DNA of 5,118 bases, from contig JAQUOK010000281.1 of NCBI GenBank assembly GCA_028717165.1, positions 1-5,118 of the forward strand. The letters are read 5' to 3'. The notes below the pieces were generated by a model that was not told the origin of the DNA, ran no database searches, and saw only the letters and a program-made list of their open reading frames with translations. How positions within the stretch are numbered: the stretch's first letter is position 1; each line of letters begins with the position of its first letter. Source of the DNA: Victivallaceae bacterium (GTDB lineage Bacteria; Verrucomicrobiota; Lentisphaeria; Victivallales; Victivallaceae). Shown here one piece after another: positions 1-5,118 of the stretch. Position numbers and translations under genes: made by a program.

Positions 1-756
1 TATAATCCTGAGATCAGAATCCTGGTTTGCCACCATGTCCGTATGGACAGATGGCATTTTGGTGATCTCGCGGCGCCTTTCTGGCGGATTTACTGTAATT
101 TCAATGATTCCGCGAAAATAACCGCCAACAAAAAGGAATACCGGCTGCTGCCGCGTAAAGTTTTCCTGATCTCTCCGGATACCGGTTATTCGGCTGATAA
201 TGACCGTCCCATAGATCATTTCTATCTGCATTTTCAGGCCAGCGAACCTTTCGATATCTGTTCCGGCATAATCATGTCTTGGGAAAACGACGATGAACTG
301 CTGCATTTGATAGATGACCTGGCGGAGCTGCTCGCCGGGGATGATGTCCCGCAAATGGAACTGTCTATGAAATGCCTGCTGCTGGCGCAATTGCTGCTGC
401 TGCGCGTTCCGCCGGAAAAGCTCCGCCGGAACTGGAATGACGCCCGGGTGCTGAAAGTTATCGGGTTTATGGAACAGAATTATCAGGGACGGCTGACGAA
501 TCAGATGTTTGCGGATATTTCCGGGATGAATGCCAATGCTTTCGCCCGTTTGTTCAAAGAGGAAACCGGCTTGTCCCCGCAGCGCTTTCTGATGCACAAG
601 CGCATCAATGAATCCTGCCTGCTGCTGCGTTATTCCGCCCTGACGATCGATGAAGTTGCTGAGCGTACGGGGTTTTGCGACCGGCATTATTTTTCAAGGA
701 TATTTACAAAAATGCGCTGCATGTCTCCGGCGACATTCAGGAAGCTTCAACATTGA
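1..756 (+). CDS. AraC-family transcriptional regulator, 5'-truncated by window edge
   Basis: The reading frame is open from base 1, so the first in-frame ATG (43) is probably internal. The 14 codons before it (reading ...ILVCHHVR) continue the protein, and no Shine-Dalgarno sequence precedes that ATG. The 251 visible residues lack perhaps 30 N-terminal ones compared with typical two-domain AraC proteins. The first half resembles a cupin-like ligand-binding domain (APFWR, then LPRKVFLISP and DHFYLHFQ). The C-terminal ~105 residues form the AraC/XylS DNA-binding domain. Its first helix-turn-helix includes LTNQMFADISGMNANAFARL. The second includes TIDEVAERTGFCDRHYFSRI and is followed by SPATFRK. 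The glycine usual just before the family's final SP motif is a cysteine here (RCMSP). Such proteins usually activate sugar-utilisation genes on binding an effector; the effector and targets here are unknown. No terminator follows, and the stop codon overlaps the candidate promoter of the next gene. Confidence 0.93.
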   Translation, partial: YNPEIRILVCHHVRMDRWHFGDLAAPFWRIYCNFNDSAKITANKKEYRLLPRKVFLISPDTGYSADNDRPIDHFYLHFQASEPFDICSGIIMSWENDDELLHLIDDLAELLAGDDVPQMELSMKCLLLAQLLLLRVPPEKLRRNWNDARVLKVIGFMEQNYQGRLTNQMFADISGMNANAFARLFKEETGLSPQRFLMHKRINESCLLLRYSALTIDEVAERTGFCDRHYFSRIFTKMRCMSPATFRKLQH

Positions 757-785
757 TTTTGCAAAGTTAAGTTGTATATTATAGT
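753..785 (+). promoter_or_regulatory. Candidate sigma70-type promoter for the GPP34 gene
   Basis: TTGATT (753-758), 16 bases, then TATATT (775-780) match the -35/-10 pattern. An overlapping alternative is TTGCAA (759-764), 15 bases, then TATAGT (780-785). The -35 box overlaps the araC stop codon. AT-rich DNA gives such matches easily, so this is a plausible reading rather than a firm one. A 13-base word at 777-789 recurs inverted at the promoter of the gene beginning at 3903. Confidence 0.45.
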
Positions 786-821
786 AACAGCGGTAATAAA
801 AAAACAGACGGAGAAAATATT

Positions 822-1499
822 ATGTTGTCTCTGCCGGAAGAAATTTATTTGTTCGCGCTCGATAAAAGCGCCGGTAAAATTACGCCGAAAGTAAGGGGCT
901 CGGCCCTGGGGGCGGCCGTTATCGGGGCGGTGTTGTCCGAACTTACTTTTCTGAACAGGGTTTCTACAGACCGGGATTATTTACATATCCTGAATACGGA
1001 AGTTACCGGGGAACCGGTACTGGATGAGGTTCTTGAGATACTGAAAGAAGCCGGTAAGGAAAAAGTGAAGATCGATGAAACCCTGACGGCGCTCATGGCG
1101 CATGAAAAGCATTTAAGGCAGCTGGTACTGAAAAAACTTCTGGAAAAGGGCATATTAAAAGAAACGAGCAAAAAAGTTTTCTGGGTATTTTCCGAACAGC
1201 GTTATTCTTTTGTAAACAATGAAGAATTTACCGATGTTGACGGCAAAGTGCACAAATTGATCTCAGGTAAAAAACAGCCTAATCCCAAAGATACCGCCCT
1301 GGTCGGACTGCTGCACGCCTCCGGTCTTTTTTACAAGATTCTGCGTGCTGAGGAATTCAGCCGTTGTGAAAAACGTATTGTTGAAATATCCGGGAAATGC
1401 GATATCGGCCAGAAAATAAATGAACTGATATACCAGATCAGAGATTTTCCGAATTACCAGTCGGCCTGTCTTACCGAAGACGACAGTATAGAATTATAA
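822..1499 (+). CDS. GPP34 (GOLPH3/Vps74) family protein
   Basis: The 225-residue product matches the GPP34 pattern by eye along most of its length. The segments, in order, are the N-terminal LSLPEEIYLFALD (3-14), GAVLSELTFLNRV (35-47), TGEPVLDEVLEIL (62-74), LVLKKLLEKGILK (101-113) and PNPKDTALVGLLHASGLF (153-170). The length fits single-domain bacterial members. No signal peptide or membrane span is seen, so it should be cytoplasmic, perhaps peripheral to the membrane. In eukaryotes GOLPH3/Vps74 binds phosphatidylinositol-4-phosphate on Golgi membranes and retains glycosyltransferases there. The role of bacterial homologues is not established and that function should not be transferred. The start is supported by GGAGA at 810-814, seven bases before the ATG. 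The gene has a candidate promoter of its own and converges with the minus-strand gene 19 bases beyond its stop, with no clear terminator between them. Confidence 0.85.
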   Translation: MLSLPEEIYLFALDKSAGKITPKVRGSALGAAVIGAVLSELTFLNRVSTDRDYLHILNTEVTGEPVLDEVLEILKEAGKEKVKIDETLTALMAHEKHLRQLVLKKLLEKGILKETSKKVFWVFSEQRYSFVNNEEFTDVDGKVHKLISGKKQPNPKDTALVGLLHASGLFYKILRAEEFSRCEKRIVEISGKCDIGQKINELIYQIRDFPNYQSACLTEDDSIEL

Positions 1500-1518
1500 A
1501 AGGTTCTTGTTGGAAATT

Positions 1519-1869
1519 CTATTCGCCGAAATCCTGCGCGCGGGCGATCATAGTCATATATTTGTTGTGCAGGACAATGTTGCCTTTTAAATCCACAGTC
1601 AGCGAAGCGTCGAATCTGGTATCCGGCTCCAGTTCATGCATTACTTCTATGGCGCTCCATGGTATCATTCTGACGCAGATATCGCCTTCGAGTATGCCGC
1701 GGGTACTGCCGCCGATGATCTTCTGGAAATGAAACGTCCGGCAGTTAATGACCAGATAGCTGCTGTTTTCATGCAGTACTTTCCCGATAGCCACGTGATT
1801 GCGCGCTTCCTGATAGCCTTTTTTCCAGCGCAGTCTTATTATTTTGTCTTTCATCCAGGTATTGTACAT
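1519..1869 (-). CDS. Unrecognised small protein, basic N-terminus and beta-rich core
   Basis: I do not recognise this 116-residue protein. Translation from the ATG at 1869-1867 is supported by AAGGAAG on the minus strand (1877-1883), seven bases upstream. A second in-frame ATG five codons later (MKDK) is possible but less well placed. Residues 7-23 are rich in Lys and Arg (IIRLRWKKGYQEAR). Residues 26-80 alternate hydrophobic and polar residues as beta strands do, with VAIGKVL, YLVINCRTFHF, DICVRMIPW and AIEVMHEL. A final pair of strand-like stretches (ASLTVDLKGNIVLHNK) follows. There is no signal peptide, membrane helix or cysteine pair. The order of a basic helix followed by a G-containing short-strand core ending in an I-P-W-x-x-I-E-V segment is compatible with a small beta-barrel nucleic-acid-binding fold, but that is inference only. 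The gene is divergent from the DUF2079 gene and convergent with GPP34. Confidence 0.75.
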   Translation of the reverse strand: MYNTWMKDKIIRLRWKKGYQEARNHVAIGKVLHENSSYLVINCRTFHFQKIIGGSTRGILEGDICVRMIPWSAIEVMHELEPDTRFDASLTVDLKGNIVLHNKYMTMIARAQDFGE

Positions 1870-1904
1870 AATTTTTCTTCCTTGCTTATTATGTTCTATG
1901 GAAT

Positions 1905-1910
1905 AGTATA
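1905..1910 (-). promoter_or_regulatory. Possible -10 element for the minus-strand 116-residue gene
   Basis: On the minus strand TATACT lies 35 bases before the ATG, at a sensible distance for a short leader. At the expected -35 distance I find only poor matches (CTGTCC, 16 bases away), so the promoter may be weak, activator-dependent or elsewhere. Confidence 0.3.
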
Positions 1911-1974
1911 ACGCCGGAGTGTTAGGGGACAGTTAATTCAGGATGAAATTTCTGATAAGTTCAAAATGATTGTT

Positions 1975-1986
1975 GAAAATATTTTC
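1975..1986. repeat. Perfect 12-bp palindrome GAAAATATTTTC
   Basis: This self-complementary sequence ends at the base just before the -35 box of the promoter driving the DUF2079 gene. Its position suits an activator site or an A/T-rich upstream element. A chance palindrome in AT-rich DNA is also possible. Confidence 0.5.
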
Positions 1987-2015
1987 TTGGCATCGCAGAA
2001 TTTGCGGTATATAGT
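1987..2015 (+). promoter_or_regulatory. Sigma70-type promoter for the DUF2079 gene
   Basis: TTGGCA (1987-1992), exactly 17 bases, then TATAGT (2010-2015) give a near-consensus promoter. Transcription should start near 2022, leaving a leader of about 43 bases before the ATG at 2065. It is the only promoter-grade pair I see in this divergent intergenic region on the plus strand. Confidence 0.6.
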
Positions 2016-2056
2016 ATGATATGGTTCTGCTCCGCTGAAAAAGGAACTCATATCAT
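2016..2056 (+). promoter_or_regulatory. Imperfect inverted repeat spanning start site and leader of the DUF2079 gene
   Basis: ATGATATG (2016-2023) is the exact reverse complement of CATATCAT (2049-2056). Just inside these arms GTTC (2024-2027) pairs with GAAC (2044-2047). Twelve base pairs thus enclose a 16-base loop with one bulged T (2048). The left arm abuts the -10 box, and the outer arms sit 33 bp apart, about three helical turns, as expected for an operator pair. If transcribed from an upstream promoter it would form a full hairpin covering the AAGGA ribosome-binding sequence (2041-2045). From the predicted start near 2022 only about half the left arm would be in the RNA. Operator or RNA switch cannot be told apart by reading. 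Confidence 0.5.
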
Positions 2057-2064
2057 GGGGCTTT

Positions 2065-3609
2065 ATGAGTATTAATATTTTTTGCATTTATGCAGTGATT
2101 GTTTTTCTTGCTGTTGGTACCGGGTTTCTGCTGGAGAAAATAGATTGCCGGAAAATAAATCAATATGCTTCCCGGATTGTATTTTACCTTATCCTGTTGT
2201 TCTTTCTGGCGTATTCGGCCCTGTCGTGCTGGCGGTTCTACCATCTGATCTATGGAATGACGGATTTCGGGTTTTTTGATGATATGCTCCGCAATCTTGC
2301 TTTTTTTAAGGGCTTTTTCCGTAATTCGACCGGCGGTTTCATCGAACATTTCAATATTCTCCTGATTGTTTTCGCTCCTTTATACTGGATATGGGACAGC
2401 CCTTATATGCTGCTTAGCGCCCAGGCGGGGGTAATGACTGCCGCCGCCTGTCCTCTTTTTCTTCTCGGCAAGAAAAAATTCAAGCACAATATGCCTGCTC
2501 TCCTGCTGGTTTGCCTTTATCTCTTCAATCCCTACTTTTCCCGTTATATCCTGTATGAATTCCATGCCGGGTGCCTGTTTCCGCTGTTGTTTTTTTCCGC
2601 CTTCCTGGCCTTGGAATACGAACGCCGGAAAACCTTTCTCTTTCTGCTGTTTCTGGCCCCGGCCGCCAAGGAATCGTTTGTCATCGTACTGATTGCCTGC
2701 GGTCTGTTCCTGCTGACTTTCAGGAAATATCGCCGGGAAGGCGTAATCTGTTTGTTTTTTGCGGTTTTCTGGACGGTTTTTATAACGAAAATATGGTTCC
2801 CTCATATTGTTCCTTTGAAATATCATCATGCGGACCGTTATCCGCCGGTTTTCGTCGGCGATATTCTGTTGACCCTGAAAAACTGCTGGAACATCTTTTT
2901 GCGCGCCTTGACCGTCAACGGGCTTGCGGTATTCGGCAGTTTTTTACTGGCGTTTTCGTTCCTGCCGCCGCTTTCGCCGCGCGCACTCATATTTCTCTGC
3001 GGCCCGGTCCTCCTGAGCCAGTTGTGTTCGATCAACGGGCATCAGCAGCTGGTCATGAGCCATTATTCGGACGGCTGCAATATCGTTTTTCCGCTTGCCG
3101 CCGCCTACGGGCTGGCTGATTTCCGCAGGATAAAATTCAAATCTTTGTACTGGCGCCGGGTTTGCAGGAGTTGTCTGTTCACCTTTCCGCTGTTTACCCA
3201 CATATTTTTGTGTGACCTGGCAATGGTGAAGTACCATAACTATATCAACGGTTTCAAACTCGACCGTCAACTGGGGATATTATCAATACCGTTCAATGTC
3301 AAATATCTGGATTATAAACATCCGGCGCTTTTCCATGAGATAAGAAATATAATTCCGCCCCGCTGTTCTATCGTGGCGCAAAATAACCTTGGCTGTTTTT
3401 TTATAAGGACAAATCCTGTTTACAGTCTGCCCGGTCCCGATAATATGGATTTTTATATTTTCGATGCAGATTCGTACGACGGGTTCGATAACCTCAAACT
3501 GCTGAAAGCCCGTCTGGACGGGTTGGAACGTAATCCCTTATATGTCTGCATTGTGGCGAAAAACGGCTATTTCGTATTTTGCCGCAAAGCCATCCTCAAA
3601 AGAAAATAA
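2065..3609 (+). CDS. DUF2079 family polytopic membrane protein
   Basis: This 514-residue inner-membrane protein has roughly 11-12 hydrophobic segments, for example about 5-23, 36-54, 96-110, 114-134, 144-163, 169-183, 190-217, 226-244, 284-306, 307-322, 338-350 and 366-386. Charged clusters (KKKFK at 136-140) fit the cytoplasmic side. DUF2079 hallmarks are present: the acidic loop TDFGFFDDMLRN (66-77), EHFNILLIVFAPLY (94-107), YEFHAG (164-169), APAAKESF (198-205) and MSHYSDGCNIVFP (331-343). A soluble C-terminal part follows, with PPRCSIVAQNNLG and a YIFDAD segment (about 431-469). The family is uncharacterised; its layout recalls GT-C lipid-linked glycosyltransferases, which is inference. 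The ATG at 2065 is the only ATG, GTG or TTG in frame after the stop at 2017, but it lacks a well-spaced ribosome-binding site. AAGGA at 2041-2045 instead suits an ATG at 2055 that opens a six-codon frame overlapping this start. Confidence 0.88.
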   Translation: MSINIFCIYAVIVFLAVGTGFLLEKIDCRKINQYASRIVFYLILLFFLAYSALSCWRFYHLIYGMTDFGFFDDMLRNLAFFKGFFRNSTGGFIEHFNILLIVFAPLYWIWDSPYMLLSAQAGVMTAAACPLFLLGKKKFKHNMPALLLVCLYLFNPYFSRYILYEFHAGCLFPLLFFSAFLALEYERRKTFLFLLFLAPAAKESFVIVLIACGLFLLTFRKYRREGVICLFFAVFWTVFITKIWFPHIVPLKYHHADRYPPVFVGDILLTLKNCWNIFLRALTVNGLAVFGSFLLAFSFLPPLSPRALIFLCGPVLLSQLCSINGHQQLVMSHYSDGCNIVFPLAAAYGLADFRRIKFKSLYWRRVCRSCLFTFPLFTHIFLCDLAMVKYHNYINGFKLDRQLGILSIPFNVKYLDYKHPALFHEIRNIIPPRCSIVAQNNLGCFFIRTNPVYSLPGPDNMDFYIFDADSYDGFDNLKLLKARLDGLERNPLYVCIVAKNGYFVFCRKAILKRK

Positions 3610-3812
3610 AAAAAGCCTTTTTCCGGTTTGTGTTTAGCCGTTGATGCGGCTCGGTTAATGTTCATGGCGCCTTTTTTGCGGATGGCGGTTGCTGTTTCAA
3701 ACGGAACCGCAGCAATTAAACCTTATCAGCTGAACATTTCCCCCATTCCCCTGAAATGAAAGCTGTTTGCCAGTATTTTTGATTTTTTAATGCTGTTTTT
3801 CAGAAAGCGCAC
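3610..3812. other. Non-coding gap with small hairpins, no clear terminator
   Basis: The DUF2079 gene is followed by a run of A then GCCTTTTT, and by AGCCG (3636-3640) pairing with CGGCT (3647-3651) without a T-run after it. GCGGTT (3685-3690) with AACCGC (3705-3710), and TTGCTG (3689-3694) with CAGCAA (3710-3715), are overlapping and mutually exclusive stems. GCTGTTT occurs three times (3691, 3762, 3792). None is a textbook Rho-independent terminator. I see no gene here with a supported start. Confidence 0.5.
3727..3765 (+). terminator. Interrupted 11-bp hairpin with C-rich loop, possible terminator or small RNA structure
   Basis: CAGCT (3727-3731) pairs with AGCTG (3761-3765), and CATTTC (3735-3740) pairs with GAAATG (3753-3758). 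A small GAA/AA internal loop separates the two stems. The 12-base loop holds two CCCC runs. Only TTT follows directly, but T-rich stretches occur 10-25 bases further on. It is therefore a poor intrinsic terminator yet the strongest hairpin in the gap, and the last before the next promoter. Confidence 0.3.
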
Positions 3813-3841
3813 TTGACAAACATATAGAAACAATATATAAT
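3813..3841 (+). promoter_or_regulatory. Perfect-consensus sigma70-type promoter for the GntR-LacI gene
   Basis: TTGACA (3813-3818), exactly 17 bases, then TATAAT (3836-3841) match both consensus boxes and the optimal spacing. Transcription should begin near 3848, giving a leader of about 55 bases. So strong a core promoter for a regulator suggests that output is limited by repression, consistent with the dyads over it. Confidence 0.85.
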
Positions 3842-3845
3842 TGTT
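3829..3845. promoter_or_regulatory. Candidate operator AACAAT-N5-ATTGTT over the -10 box
   Basis: Six-base arms at 3829-3834 and 3840-3845 form a 17-bp dyad centred on 3837, inside the promoter. A dimeric regulator bound here would block RNA polymerase. Autorepression by the GntR-LacI protein encoded just downstream is the simple hypothesis, not shown. Confidence 0.45.
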
Positions 3846-3870
3846 ACTATAATAAGATTCTAAAAGTAAC
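3843..3870. promoter_or_regulatory. Second dyad GTTACT-N16-AGTAAC over the start site
   Basis: Six-base arms at 3843-3848 and 3865-3870 flank the expected transcription start; the left arm shares three bases with the dyad at 3829-3845. It could be part of a compound operator or a weak leader hairpin. The left arm lies in a 13-base word found inverted at 777-789. Confidence 0.35.
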
Positions 3871-3902
3871 TTGGGAAATTGATAATTGAGTGAAGGTGCA
3901 GG

Positions 3903-5105
3903 ATGGCGAAAACAAATAATTTCAAATATGCACAGGTTGAGAAACTGATAGATGATTACATCCAGTGCAATAACCTTGCGCCGGGAAGTAAGTTACCGCC
4001 AACGCGCACATTATGCCGGGAGATGAAAGTGGGCATGGTGACGTTGCGTCACGCTATCTCCAATCTGGAACAACAAAACCGCCTGATTTCGCACCAAGGT
4101 TCAGGCGTGTATATACCGAATCCCAATCGTGAGATGTTTGTAGAATCTGAAATTATGCATACGGTACCGGGAAGACGAACTATTTATATTATCGATTCGT
4201 TTATCAAAGGTGAATATAAAAGCAGGTTAGCGGATAACTATGTTATTGCCAATTGGATTGATGCGGCTAGAAAAGCATGTGGCGCACAACGTTTCGGCTT
4301 GAAATTGCTAAGTTTTGTTTACCATGAAGGCGCACCATATGTTGTTGCCCGATTAAAAAAAATGGACCGGGAAAAGGTTGGATTGCTGATTGTCTCTTTA
4401 GAATTCCATGATTTTCTCGACGAGCTGGCCGATTGTAATATCCCGACCGTAATTCTTGGTACTTATGATAATAAAAAGACAACACAGAACATAGGATCTA
4501 ATTTGTTTGAAGCCGGTTCTCTGGCAGGTTCATACTTGGCTAAGCTTGGTCATAAGAATGTGATGTATGTTGGAGTTGACCCGAAAACCAGCAAATCCAG
4601 TTTTGACCGGCATGCCGGTTTCTGTTTTGCTCATCAACAAATTTTTCCACAAAATAAAATCGAACAAATTTTCAGTCAGAAAGTAGGTTTTTTAAACAAC
4701 TATTATTCTATCTTCAAAGCGATTGCGTCACAGGTTATGGCAAAAATCGATTCCGTCTCAGCATTATTTATCAGTTCTGATTATATTGCCGCGGTTGTTG
4801 TTCCTTATCTGCTTAATCATGGTGTACGGATTCCGCAATCAGTTTCTCTTATCACGCTTGATGATTCGCATTACTGCACCATGTTTACTCCGCAGTGGAC
4901 TTCAGTAAATACAAACCATGAGATCATTGCTAAAACTGCGGTTGAGATGATCTCAAATTGGGAGAAAGTTCCATCAAAATCTATACCGAATCCCCTGGAG
5001 ATTTCTCCGTCTCTGGTCGTTCGAGAATCGTGTTTGCCTAAAACAGGCAAACTGATAAGTAATGTACGAAATATGGAAAGGCCGTTAAAGATTATTAATT
5101 ATTAA
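3903..5105 (+). CDS. GntR-type DNA-binding / LacI-type ligand-binding transcriptional regulator
   Basis: This 400-residue cytoplasmic transcription factor joins two modules. Residues 9-72 are a GntR winged helix: KLPPTRTLCREMKVGMVTLR covers the recognition region, and LISHQGSGVYI is the wing. After a short linker, residues 92-377 form a LacI/GalR periplasmic-binding-type domain. It shows FDRHAGF (234-240), ALFISSDYIAA (287-297), SLITLDDSHY (315-324), the TSVNTNHEIIAKTAVEM segment (333-349) and LVVRESC (371-377). This design, GntR head with LacI body as in AraR of Bacillus, usually represses sugar-use genes and releases DNA on binding a sugar. The sugar is unknown. AAGG at 3893-3896, six bases before the ATG, supports the start. 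A consensus promoter overlapped by dyads precedes it, suggesting autoregulation. Sampled lines of this gene have 33-38% GC (4201-4260, 4741-4800) against 53-55% in the DUF2079 and araC genes, although its 3' end (4981-5040) is near 50%. Confidence 0.93.
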   Translation: MAKTNNFKYAQVEKLIDDYIQCNNLAPGSKLPPTRTLCREMKVGMVTLRHAISNLEQQNRLISHQGSGVYIPNPNREMFVESEIMHTVPGRRTIYIIDSFIKGEYKSRLADNYVIANWIDAARKACGAQRFGLKLLSFVYHEGAPYVVARLKKMDREKVGLLIVSLEFHDFLDELADCNIPTVILGTYDNKKTTQNIGSNLFEAGSLAGSYLAKLGHKNVMYVGVDPKTSKSSFDRHAGFCFAHQQIFPQNKIEQIFSQKVGFLNNYYSIFKAIASQVMAKIDSVSALFISSDYIAAVVVPYLLNHGVRIPQSVSLITLDDSHYCTMFTPQWTSVNTNHEIIAKTAVEMISNWEKVPSKSIPNPLEISPSLVVRESCLPKTGKLISNVRNMERPLKIINY

Positions 5106-5118
5106 AAAAGAACCAATA

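Noticed and set aside
1500..1545. Bidirectional terminator between the convergent GPP34 and 116-residue genes
   Set aside because: The 19-base gap has no stem, and the GC-rich CGCGCG stretch nearby lacks proper arms and a T-run.
1636..1911. 91-codon plus-strand open frame opposite the 116-residue minus-strand gene
   Set aside because: It lies almost wholly antisense to a gene with a good ribosome-binding site, has no such site of its own, and its product shows no family pattern.
2380..2829. 149-codon minus-strand frame inside the DUF2079 gene
   Set aside because: It is Gln/Lys-rich, as expected when hydrophobic codons are read on the other strand, and shows no domain or start signal.
2571..3119. 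182-codon plus-strand frame inside the DUF2079 gene
   Set aside because: It is an out-of-frame shadow of a gene with clear family motifs; its product is Arg/Pro/Ser-rich with no recognisable domain.
3636..3651. AGCCG/CGGCT hairpin as an intrinsic terminator of the DUF2079 gene
   Set aside because: The stem is only five pairs and no T-run follows; it is noted only as part of the intergenic description.
3658..3759. 33-codon open frame in the gap after the DUF2079 gene, starting MFMAPFLR
   Set aside because: There is no ribosome-binding sequence before its ATG, and it runs through hairpin-forming sequence. It is probably chance.
3691..3798. Three GCTGTTT copies as a repeat array
   Set aside because: The spacing is irregular (71 and 30 bases) and the unit is too short to separate from chance.

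Overview
This window reads as ordinary chromosomal DNA of a Gram-negative-type bacterium. The best taxonomic guess is the Lentisphaerota (Victivallis-like) within the PVC group. The basis is weak: an AraC-family regulator and a GntR/LacI-type hybrid regulator, both common in those genomes, lie beside short standalone genes of mixed function. Family resemblance was judged by eye and no search was run. No rRNA, tRNA, CRISPR array, insertion sequence or phage module is visible.

Layout, left to right. (1) Positions 1-756 hold the 3' part of an AraC-family regulator whose frame is open to the left edge. (2) Positions 822-1499 encode a bacterial member of the GPP34 (GOLPH3/Vps74) family, with its own candidate promoter overlapping the araC stop codon. 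(3) Positions 1519-1869, minus strand and convergent with GPP34 across a 19-base gap, encode a 116-residue protein I do not recognise; it has a basic N-terminus and a beta-rich core. (4) A 195-base divergent intergenic region carries a good promoter for the rightward gene, a perfect 12-bp palindrome next to its -35 box, and a long imperfect dyad over the predicted transcription start and leader. (5) Positions 2065-3609 encode a DUF2079-type polytopic membrane protein. (6) Positions 3610-3902 are non-coding, with hairpins in the first two thirds and a perfect-consensus promoter overlapped by two dyads in the last third. (7) Positions 3903-5105 encode a transcription factor with a GntR winged helix joined to a LacI/GalR sugar-binding domain. 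Its DNA is visibly more AT-rich than the genes to its left.

The genes do not form one operon: strands alternate and most genes have their own promoter-like sequence. Two are regulators of the kind that control carbohydrate use (AraC, GntR-LacI). Two more (GPP34, DUF2079) belong to families tied to membranes or, more speculatively, to glycosylation. A 13-bp word present in inverted orientation in the GPP34 and GntR-LacI promoters is the only sequence hint of shared control. I see no convincing new multi-gene system. The points most worth a second look are the leader dyad and mini-ORF before the DUF2079 gene, the shared 13-mer, the bacterial GPP34 protein and the unrecognised 116-residue protein.
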